Source: Pseudonocardia sp. DSM 110487
Lineage (GTDB): Bacteria; Actinomycetota; Actinomycetes; Mycobacteriales; Pseudonocardiaceae
Reading direction: 5' to 3'
Assembly: GCF_019468565.1 (NCBI RefSeq)
Contig: NZ_CP080521.1
Span: 2,666,001-2,730,000 of the forward strand
DNA: 64,000 nt
The position numbers were made by a program, and so were the translations under genes. This document shows, one piece after another, positions 58,641 through 64,000 of the stretch (the stretch's first letter is position 1; each line of letters begins with the position of its first letter). The notes under the pieces are model-generated. The model was not told the origin of the DNA. It did no database searches and saw only the letters and a program-made list of their open reading frames with translations.

Positions 58641-59561
58641 TCAGTCCCGCGCCGCGACGGTGGCCGGTTCGGCGTCGGTGGCCTCGGCCGGCTCCTCGGC
58701 GGCCGCCTGCCGCAGCTTCGCGACGGCGATGGCGACGGCGGCGACCCAGATGCCGACGATCGCCAGGTAGATCGGGGTGCGGGCGCCGTCGGCGACGTCG
58801 AGTGCGCGCAGGATCGAGCGGGTGTTGGTCAGGACGATCAGCCCGCCCACCGCGGTGCCGAGCACCGGCGCGGGGATCTTGGTGACCAACCACGCCGCCA
58901 CCGGGGCGGCGAGCACGCCGCCGAGGAGGAGACCGCCGATCGTCCAGGGGTCGAGCACCGTGGAACCGAGACCGAGGAGGAAGCCGATGCTGGCCGCGAC
59001 GGCGACCAGGAACTCCGACGTGTCGACGGAACCGATCACGGTGCGTGGGGCGGTCTTGCCCGCGGTGAGCAGCGCGGGGGTGGCCACCGGGCCCCAGCCG
59101 CCTCCGCCGGACGCGTCGACGAACCCGGCGATCAGCCCGAGCGGTGACAGGAACTTGGAGCGGTGCGGCGAGACCCGCGCCGTCGACACCCGCGGCGGGC
59201 GCACCGAGAACCGCACCAAGATGTAGACGCCGAGCGCGAGCAGCACCCCGGACATGTACGGCGCGGCGTCCTCGGTGGACAGCGCGGACAGCACGGTGGC
59301 GCCGAGGAAGGCGCCGATCGCGCCCGGCACGCCGAGGCGCAGCACGAGCTTCCAGTCGACGTTGCCGAACCGCCAGTGCGACGCCCCGGCGGCCAGCGTG
59401 GTGCCGACCTCGGCGAGGTGCACCGACGCGCTGGCGGTTGCGGGGTTCGTGCCGGCGAGGAGCAGCAATGACGTGGACGTGACGCCGTATGCCATGCCGA
59501 GGGCCCCGTCGACGAGTTGGGCGCCGAAGCCCACGAGGGCGAAAACGATGAGGGTGCGCAT
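58641..59561 (-). CDS. TauE/SafE family sulfite/sulfonate exporter
   Basis: 306 aa from ATG 59561. Eight or so hydrophobic helices. The TauE/SafE repeats are visible: VGFGAQLVDGALGMAYGVTS (about 10-29) and GLIAGFVDASGGGGWGPVAT (about 142-161), with ALLTAGKTAPRTVIGSVDTS between helices. Actinobacterial relatives near cys genes export sulfite or import/export sulfur compounds. It lies on the same strand and just downstream of the cys operon, behind a possible Cys-rich leader peptide and hairpin. Confidence 0.92.
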   Translation of the reverse strand: MRTLIVFALVGFGAQLVDGALGMAYGVTSTSLLLLAGTNPATASASVHLAEVGTTLAAGASHWRFGNVDWKLVLRLGVPGAIGAFLGATVLSALSTEDAAPYMSGVLLALGVYILVRFSVRPPRVSTARVSPHRSKFLSPLGLIAGFVDASGGGGWGPVATPALLTAGKTAPRTVIGSVDTSEFLVAVAASIGFLLGLGSTVLDPWTIGGLLLGGVLAAPVAAWLVTKIPAPVLGTAVGGLIVLTNTRSILRALDVADGARTPIYLAIVGIWVAAVAIAVAKLRQAAAEEPAEATDAEPATVAARD

Positions 59562-59619
59562 GCGAAGGGGCTCCGGTGGGAGGTGGGCTGTCGGGGGAGG
59601 CAGGGCGCGCGAATACACA

Positions 59620-59636
59620 CGGCCGCACGGCGGCCG
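59620..59636 (-). promoter_or_regulatory. Leader hairpin upstream of tauE
   Basis: CGGCCGC/GCGGCCG seven-bp stem with a three-base loop, between the Cys-rich leader peptide stop and the tauE ATG. Position suits a terminator- or sequestration-type attenuator. Confidence 0.4.
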
Positions 59637-59658
59637 GATCAGTTCGGCGGAGAGGAGC

Positions 59659-59742
59659 TCAGCAGCGACAGAACTCGTCGAACGCGTGGCAGCGCCGCGA
59701 GGGCCAGAACCGTTCGAGGTCCGGCAGGAGGCTGGCCGTCAT
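59659..59742 (-). CDS. Possible Cys-rich leader peptide upstream of tauE
   Basis: 27-codon ORF from ATG 59742: ends RRCHAFDEFCRC then TGA, three Cys in the last ten residues with two in the last three. Weak GAG-type ribosome site. It precedes a sulfur-compound transporter gene by 97 bases with a GC-rich hairpin between, the layout of the cysteine-responsive leader peptides reported in mycobacteria. Chance is not excluded, because one longer open frame covers this region. Confidence 0.35.
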   Translation of the reverse strand: MTASLLPDLERFWPSRRCHAFDEFCRC

Positions 59743-59947
59743 CGACGACTCACCCGCGGAGCGAGCGGGCGGCGCAACCTGCGCGGTCGATGACACCACT
59801 CCATCGTGCGTCGTCGTCTGATCGACTACAAGCTGGTGTCCGCGCTGCGGGACCAGCCGAGAAATGTCCGGACTTCTGCAAACGCACAGGTCGGGCCGGG
59901 GTTGAAGGTCGTGGTCGACGGAAGGTGACGAGGCTCTCGCGCTCGGG

Positions 59948-60004
59948 ATTGCAGCAAAGCCACTTTCACGCAATGAGATTGCGGGAAAGTGGCTTTGCTG
60001 CAAT
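59948..60004. terminator. 57-base near-perfect hairpin overlapping the cbiX 3' end
   Basis: Arms ATTGCAGCAAAGCCACTTTC (59948-59967) and its perfect complement (59985-60004), plus an inner six-bp stem CGCAAT/ATTGCG after an A.G mismatch, loop GAG. The stop codon (59966-59968) and the last 13 codons of cbiX lie inside. Terminates the cys operon. Confidence 0.8.
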
Positions 60005-60817
60005 CTGGGCGTCGTATCGGGCGAGGATCGCGCGGGCTACATCGGGGTCGGCGCCCAGCGCGGCGGTGACGGAAGCCCCTGCCGCCGTGGCGTCGCGGAT
60101 GATCCGATCGGGCAGTAGGCCCGGCGCGAGGATCCACTGGGCGACGGCGACCCGGCGGGCGCCACTGGCGCGGAGGTCGGCCACCGCCTGGGAGACCGTG
60201 GGCGCGGTCGTGGTCGCGAACGCGGCGCTGCCGCCGTGCCAGCCGAACCGGCGGGTCCAGCCGGCCACGAGATCCGCCACGGCGGCGTTGGCCGGTGCGT
60301 GCGAGGACCCGATCGCGGCGAGTACGACGCCGAGGCCCGGGTCGTGCAGCGGGCCGGTGACCGCCGACCTGCTTGCAGGGTCGGCCATCAGCGCCGCCGA
60401 CCTGCTTGCAGGGTCGGCCATCAGCGTCGTCGACCTGCGTGCAGGGTCGGCCGTCAGCGCGGCGGAGAGGCGGCGCAGAGCGGCCGTCGAGAGGCCGCGG
60501 TGCCCGCCGAGCACCGGGCTGATCGTGATGTCCAGGCCGGGCAACCGGGCCGCGGCCTGGGTGACCGCGCCCGGCACGTCGACTCTCGCGTGGAACGCGT
60601 GCCCGAGCAGCAGCGGCACGACCACGGCGCTGCGGTGTCCGTCGGCGGCCACCGCGTCGAGGACGTCCGGCAGCCGGGGCGCGGACAGATCCAGGAAGGA
60701 CAGCCGCACATCCAGCCCGGGCCGCTGCCGGCGCACCTCGTCGACCAGCGCGGCCACCGTGGCGGCCGAGCGCGGGTCGCGGCTGCCGTGTGCGACGGCG
60801 ACGAGTGCTGAAGACAT
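59966..60817 (-). CDS. CbiX/SirB-like sirohydrochlorin chelatase
   Basis: 283 aa. Two CbiX halves: first half starts MSSALVAVAHGSRDPRSAAT (metal/active His10 in AVAHGSR) with LLLGHAFHARVDVPGAV; second half has AAIGSSHAPANAAVADL and VAQWILAPGLLPDRIIRDAT. Inserts Fe (for siroheme) or Co into sirohydrochlorin; here, following cysN by 10 bases in the sulfate operon, siroheme supply for sulfite reductase is the likely job. Two oddities: a 33-bp triple repeat in the linker (60360-60458), and a C-terminal tail AQIAAKPLSRNLIA encoded by the terminator hairpin. Confidence 0.9.
   Translation of the reverse strand: MSSALVAVAHGSRDPRSAATVAALVDEVRRQRPGLDVRLSFLDLSAPRLPDVLDAVAADGHRSAVVVPLLLGHAFHARVDVPGAVTQAAARLPGLDITISPVLGGHRGLSTAALRRLSAALTADPARRSTTLMADPASRSAALMADPASRSAVTGPLHDPGLGVVLAAIGSSHAPANAAVADLVAGWTRRFGWHGGSAAFATTTAPTVSQAVADLRASGARRVAVAQWILAPGLLPDRIIRDATAAGASVTAALGADPDVARAILARYDAQIAAKPLSRNLIA
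60360..60458 (-). repeat. Three tandem 33-bp repeats in the cbiX linker
   Basis: Units 60360-60392, 60393-60425 and 60426-60458; units 1 and 2 differ at one base, unit 3 at several. On the minus strand they encode LTADPARRSTT, LMADPASRSAA, LMADPASRSAV. Each unit is itself a hairpin (CCGACCTGCTTGCAGGGTCGG with one bulge). In-frame length 11 codons. Confidence 0.85.
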
Positions 60818-60826
60818 GCCTGGCGC

Positions 60827-62125
60827 CTACGGCGTCACCGCGAGCGGCGTGCCCACCAGCCCGGCCGCGAGGGTGTTGCCGGTGGGCGGGTCGATGAGCA
60901 GGAAGCTGCCGGTGGCGCGGATGTCGGCGTACTCGTCGACGGGCAGCGGGTCGGCCGTCCGCAGCGACGCATGCGCGATGTCGTTGATCCCCAGCTGCTC
61001 GGGGGCCGGCTCCCATGCCGGGACCTCGGAGTCGAGCGACAGCCGCTCGCCGACCGCGCCGACGATCACCGGCGTGGTGCGGGTGCCGTGTTTGAGCAGC
61101 AGCCGGGCGCCGGGGCGCAGCGGCTTCTCGGCGAGCCAGCAGAGGGTGGCGTCCAGCTCGTCGGTGACCCGCGGCGGCTCGGCGGCCGAGGCGATCACGT
61201 CGCCCCGGGAGATGTCGATGTCGTCGTCGAGCAGCACGGTGACGCTGCGGCCCGCGCTCGCAGCCGGTAGCGGCCCGTCGGCGGTCTCGACGGCGGCGAC
61301 CGTGGTGCGCGCGCCACCGGGCAGCACGACCACCTCGTCGCCGGGCGAGACGGTGCCGGCCGCGATCTGACCCGCGTAGCCGCGGTAGTCGTGCAGCTCA
61401 TCGCTCCTGGGACGGATCACGTACTGCACGGCCATCCGGAACGGCGCGCCGACCTCGGGGCCGGTGACCGGCACCGACTCCAGGTGCCCCAGCAGCGTGG
61501 GGCCCTCGTACCACGGCGTGCGTTCGGAGCGCTGCACGACGTTGTCCCCGACCAGCGCCGAGACCGGGATCGTCACGACGGCGTCGTCGCCGAACCCGAG
61601 CGAGCGGGCGAGGCCCGCGAAGTCCTTCGCGATCGCGTTGAGGACGCCCTCGTCGTAGTCGACGAGATCGATCTTGTTGATGGCCAGCACGAGCCGGGGG
61701 ACGCGCAGCAGCGCGAGCACCGCGGCGTGCCGGCGCGTCTGCTCCACCACGCCGTTGCGAGCGTCGACGAGCAGTACGGCCAGCTCCGCGGTGGACGCGC
61801 CGGTGACCGTGTTGCGCGTGTACTGCACGTGGCCGGGGGTGTCGGCGAGGACGAACTCGCGCTTCGGGGTGCCGAAGTAGCGGTACGCGACGTCGATCGT
61901 GATGCCCTGCTCGCGCTCGGCGCGCAGCCCGTCGACCAGCAGCGACAGGTCCGGTGTCGACAGGCCCTTGTCGACCGAGGCGCGCTGCACGGCCTCGATC
62001 TGGTCGGCGAGCACCGACTTGGTGTCGTAGAGCAGCCGTCCGACCAGCGTGGACTTGCCGTCGTCCACGCTGCCCGCGGTGGCGAAGCGGAGAAGGTCGC
62101 GTGCCACCTCAGAAGTACCCTTCAC
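60827..62125 (-). CDS. cysN: Sulfate adenylyltransferase subunit 1 (GTPase) CysN
   Basis: 432 aa from GTG 62125 with GGAGG 9 bases upstream (GTG 62107 is an alternative). G1 GSVDDGKST, switch motif REQGITIDVAYRYF, G3 DTPGHVQY, G4 NKID, then EF-Tu-like domains 2 and 3. Activates sulfate to APS together with CysD, using GTP hydrolysis. No C-terminal APS kinase (CysC) fusion, which fits the direct APS reductase CysH. Overlaps cysD by 17 bases. Confidence 0.95.
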   Translation of the reverse strand: MKGTSEVARDLLRFATAGSVDDGKSTLVGRLLYDTKSVLADQIEAVQRASVDKGLSTPDLSLLVDGLRAEREQGITIDVAYRYFGTPKREFVLADTPGHVQYTRNTVTGASTAELAVLLVDARNGVVEQTRRHAAVLALLRVPRLVLAINKIDLVDYDEGVLNAIAKDFAGLARSLGFGDDAVVTIPVSALVGDNVVQRSERTPWYEGPTLLGHLESVPVTGPEVGAPFRMAVQYVIRPRSDELHDYRGYAGQIAAGTVSPGDEVVVLPGGARTTVAAVETADGPLPAASAGRSVTVLLDDDIDISRGDVIASAAEPPRVTDELDATLCWLAEKPLRPGARLLLKHGTRTTPVIVGAVGERLSLDSEVPAWEPAPEQLGINDIAHASLRTADPLPVDEYADIRATGSFLLIDPPTGNTLAAGLVGTPLAVTP

Positions 62126-63032
62126 GCTTGCGGTCCTCCATCGCGGCTTCCGACAGCCGGTCGTCGGCACGGGTGGCCCCGCGCTCGGTGAGCCGCGACG
62201 CCGTGACCTCGGCGATGATCTCGTCGAGCGTGGTGGCGGTGGACTCGATGGCCCCGGTGCACGAGCCGTCGCCGACCGTGCGGTAGCGCACCGACTTCTG
62301 CTCGAGCGCCTCGGCGCCGCGCGGCCCGCCCCACGGCCCCTCGGCGAGCCACATCCCGTCGCGGCGGAACACCTCGCGCTCGTGGGCGTAGTAGATCGAC
62401 GGCAGCTCGATGCCCTCGCGCTGGATGTAGCGCCAGACGTCCAGCTCGGTCCAGTTGGAGATCGGGAACACGCGGACGTGCTCGCCGGGGGCGTGCCGGC
62501 CGTTGTAGAGGTTCCACAGCTCGGGGCGCTGCTTGCGGGGGTCCCAGCGGCCGAACGCGTCGCGGAGGCTCATGATCCGCTCCTTGGCCCGCGCGCGTTC
62601 CTCGTCGCGGCGCCCGCCGCCGAACACGGCGTCGAAGCGGTGCTCGTTGATCGAGTCGAGCAGTGGAACGGTCTGGAGCGGGTTGCGGGTGCCGTCCGGG
62701 CGCTCGACGAGCCTGCCGTCGTCGATCCAGTCCTGGACGTGGGCGACCTCGAGGCGCAGGCCCAACCGCTCGACGAGCCGGTCCCGGAAGTCGATGACCT
62801 CCGGGTAGTTGTGGCCGGTGTCGACGTGCAGCAGCGCGAACGGCACCGGGGCCGGCGCGAACGCCTTGACGGCGAGGTGCACCAGCAGCGTGGAGTCCTT
62901 GCCGCCGGAGAACAGGATCACCGGGCGGTCGAACTCGCCCGCGACCTCGCGGAAGATGTGGATGGCCTCGCTCTCCAGCGCGTCGAGCGCGTCGAGAGCG
63001 GGGGCAGTGGGGACGGGCAGCGTCGCGGTCAT
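62109..63032 (-). CDS. cysD: Sulfate adenylyltransferase subunit 2 CysD
   Basis: 307 aa, ATG 63032 in overlap with the cysH stop. PP-loop SGGKDST (about 42-48) and LHVDTGHNYPEVIDFRDRL; later FGGGRRDEERARAKERIMSL, FPISNWTELDVWRYIQREGI and SVRYRTVGDGSCTGAIESTA, all classic CysD blocks. Forms APS from sulfate and ATP with CysN. Confidence 0.96.
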   Translation of the reverse strand: MTATLPVPTAPALDALDALESEAIHIFREVAGEFDRPVILFSGGKDSTLLVHLAVKAFAPAPVPFALLHVDTGHNYPEVIDFRDRLVERLGLRLEVAHVQDWIDDGRLVERPDGTRNPLQTVPLLDSINEHRFDAVFGGGRRDEERARAKERIMSLRDAFGRWDPRKQRPELWNLYNGRHAPGEHVRVFPISNWTELDVWRYIQREGIELPSIYYAHEREVFRRDGMWLAEGPWGGPRGAEALEQKSVRYRTVGDGSCTGAIESTATTLDEIIAEVTASRLTERGATRADDRLSEAAMEDRKREGYF

Positions 63033-63730
63033 GAGACGTGCAACCCGCACTCGATCTTGCCGGTGCCCGCCCAGCGCCCGGAGCGCTTGTCGGCGCCCGG
63101 GGCAGGCTTCGCCGTGCACGGCGCGCAGCCGATCGACGGGTATCCCTCGGCGACCAGCGGGTTCACCAGCACGTTGTGCTCGGCGATGTAGGCATCCATC
63201 TCCTCGTCGGTCCACGCGGCGATCGGGTTGATCTTCACGAGGCCGAACTTCTCGTCGTAGGTGACGAGCGGGGTGTTGGCCCTGGTCGGCGCCTCGACCC
63301 GGCGCACGCCGGTGACCCAGGCGTCGTAGCGCGCCAGGGTGTTCTGCAGGGGCGCGACCTTGCGCAGGGCGCAGCACTGGTTCGGGTCGCGGGCGAACAG
63401 GTCCTTGCCGAGCAGCGAGTCCTGCTCGGCGACCGTGTGCTCCGGCGTCGCGTTGACGATCCGCACGTCGTAGACGGTCTCGACCGCGTCGCGGGTGCCG
63501 ATCGTCTCGGCGAAGTGGTAGCCGGTGTCGAGGAACAGCACGTCGACGCCGGGGCGGGCCTTCGCCGCCAGCTCGACGAGCACCGCGTCCTGCATGTTCG
63601 ACGCGACGATCAGGCGGTCGAACGTCGTGGCGGCCCAGTCGAGCACCTGCTGTGCCGTCGCGTCCGGGCCGAGCTCGGCGGCGCCACGCTCGGCGAGCGC
63701 GCGCAAATCGACTTCCGTGGCCACGCTCAT
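63029..63730 (-). CDS. cysH: APS reductase (adenylyl-sulfate reductase, CysH family)
   Basis: 233 aa from ATG 63730. Iron-sulfur ligands: Cys119-Cys120 (QCCALRK) and Cys202-Cys205 (GCAPC), which bind a [4Fe-4S] cluster and mark it as an APS, not PAPS, reductase; catalytic Cys228 in ECGLHVS. VRRVEAPTRANTPLVTYDEK and PIAAWTDEEMDAYIAEHN are typical. Reduces APS to sulfite with thioredoxin. The absence of a CysC kinase gene in the operon agrees with this. Confidence 0.95.
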   Translation of the reverse strand: MSVATEVDLRALAERGAAELGPDATAQQVLDWAATTFDRLIVASNMQDAVLVELAAKARPGVDVLFLDTGYHFAETIGTRDAVETVYDVRIVNATPEHTVAEQDSLLGKDLFARDPNQCCALRKVAPLQNTLARYDAWVTGVRRVEAPTRANTPLVTYDEKFGLVKINPIAAWTDEEMDAYIAEHNVLVNPLVAEGYPSIGCAPCTAKPAPGADKRSGRWAGTGKIECGLHVS

Positions 63731-63894
63731 CGACTGACCTCCGGGATTCCGATACCGATCATCTTCAGCGAGAAGGTGCGCAGGCACGCCGCGCAGTACC
63801 AGGCGCCGTGTGGCACGCGCTCGGTCTGCTCCGCGGGCCGCAGGTCCTCCTCGCCGCAGTACGGGCAGTAGAAGGGCACGGCGCGCTCAGACAT
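63727..63894 (-). CDS. Small zinc-ribbon protein of the sulfate operon
   Basis: 55 aa from ATG 63894; its TGA overlaps the cysH ATG. Two CxxC knuckles, Cys10/Cys13 (FYCPYCGEEDLRP) and Cys34/Cys37 (AWYCAACLRTFSLK), suggest a zinc ribbon or rubredoxin-like fold. Found between sulfite reductase and cysH in several actinobacteria; function unknown, perhaps a redox or Fe-S assembly helper. No Shine-Dalgarno stands out. Confidence 0.85.
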   Translation of the reverse strand: MSERAVPFYCPYCGEEDLRPAEQTERVPHGAWYCAACLRTFSLKMIGIGIPEVSR

Positions 63895-63900
63895 TCCGAT

Positions 63901-64000
63901 TCACTTGAGGTCCTCCTCGGCGGCCCGGGTGACCCACTGCGCGAACCGCTCGCCGTCGGTGCGCTGCTCGAGGAACCGGCGCACGACCCGGTCGACGTAG
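63901..64000 (-). CDS. Sulfite reductase (ferredoxin/siroheme), C-terminal end
   Basis: Only the last 32 codons and the stop (63901-63903) are present: YVDRVVRRFLEQRTDGERFA then QWVTRAAEEDLK. This tail is typical of actinobacterial nitrite/sulfite reductase hemoproteins (SirA/CysI type), where a Y-V-x-R-x-x-x-x-Y/F-L-x-x-R motif closes the protein. It precedes the zinc-ribbon, cysH, cysD, cysN and cbiX genes on the same strand, 6 bases from the zinc-ribbon start. The catalytic region is outside the window. Confidence 0.75.
   Translation of the reverse strand, partial: YVDRVVRRFLEQRTDGERFAQWVTRAAEEDLK

Larger units (their letters stand above)
59562..59965. other. 404-bp region between cys operon end and tauE
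   Basis: Contains, read on the minus strand, the hairpin end of the CbiX gene, a possible Cys-rich leader peptide (59659-59742) and a hairpin (59620-59636). On the plus strand a short GTG ORF at 59807 begins MRRRLIDYKLVSALR. No larger gene is seen. Confidence 0.5.

Noticed and set aside
59807..59929. Plus-strand GTG ORF beginning MRRRLIDYKLVSALR, reminiscent of actinobacterial cys leader peptides
   Set aside because: It lacks Cys codons and no plus-strand gene follows; possibly a relic but unsupported.
60360..60458. Tandem repeats considered as a CRISPR array
   Set aside because: Units are contiguous with no unique spacers, and they are in frame inside cbiX.
61391..62191. 266-codon plus-strand frame opposite cysN
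   Set aside because: Shadow of cysN; low-complexity composition, no start signal.
1..64000. Search for tRNA, rRNA, IS elements, phage genes and CRISPR-cas
   Set aside because: None of the expected motifs (acceptor/anticodon pattern, DDE transposase, Cas proteins, integrase) was found by eye; short tRNA genes could still be missed.

Overview
The window is very GC-rich chromosomal DNA with strong G/C third-position bias, many GTG and some TTG starts, 1-4 base stop/start overlaps inside operons, and typical actinobacterial families (chaplin-like protein, Excalibur protein, PadR/MarR/LacI regulators, F420-type LLM oxidoreductase, APS-type CysH). A filamentous actinomycete close to Pseudonocardia is the best guess; this is inferred from style, not from a marker gene. 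No rRNA, tRNA, IS element, phage gene or CRISPR array was seen.

Layout. 1-2.5 kb: edge of an NAD-binding oxidoreductase with a divergent TetR, a proline-rich ORF, a chaplin-like secreted protein and a monooxygenase-fold/DoxX pair. 2.5-8.3 kb: LacI regulator, divergent CUT1 sugar ABC importer and GH51 arabinofuranosidase, an arabino-oligosaccharide uptake operon. 8.3-10.2 kb: LysR and RidA genes bracketed by a 29-base imperfect direct repeat, possibly an insertion. 10.2-16.2 kb: carbonic anhydrase, small secreted or membrane proteins, a large orphan protein and a frameshifted lipoprotein. 16.3-18.3 kb: MarR-DMT exporter-PfpI operon. 18.4-27.4 kb: LacI regulator facing an operon with a branched-chain-amino-acid-type ABC importer, a Gfo/Idh/MocA dehydrogenase, a DUF993 protein and a TIM-barrel isomerase. 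27.5-34.6 kb: a second catabolic locus (SAF-domain dehydrogenase, beta-hydroxyacid dehydrogenase, an Nramp-like transporter lacking the metal motifs, a small membrane partner) opposite a third LacI regulator. 34.6-50.4 kb: quinone oxidoreductase, BCCT transporter, PAC2, MFS, TetR, a P-loop ATPase behind a Fur/Zur-like box, PadR, tautomerase, SpoU methyltransferase, ECF sigma factor and a DHFR-like reductase. 50.4-55.1 kb: Hen1-Pnkp RNA-repair cassette followed directly by a Phd-PIN toxin-antitoxin pair. 55.1-58.5 kb: LLM oxidoreductase, LysR, MerR and aldo/keto reductase. 58.6-64 kb: TauE/SafE exporter with a possible Cys-rich leader peptide, then an assimilatory sulfate-reduction operon (sulfite reductase end, zinc-ribbon protein, cysH, cysD, cysN, CbiX-like chelatase).

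How the genes work together. Three LacI-controlled loci each pair a transporter with dehydrogenases or a glycosidase, so much of the window serves uptake and breakdown of plant-derived sugars or sugar acids. The cys operon activates sulfate to APS, reduces it to sulfite and then sulfide, and supplies siroheme chelation for the sulfite reductase. Hen1-Pnkp is a complete RNA break sealing and 2'-O-methylation system, and its neighbour is a predicted RNA-cutting PIN toxin. Several transcription units end in unusually long, nearly perfect hairpins; two of these (near 25.3 and 43.8 kb) are clearly related in sequence and show a compensatory base-pair change.
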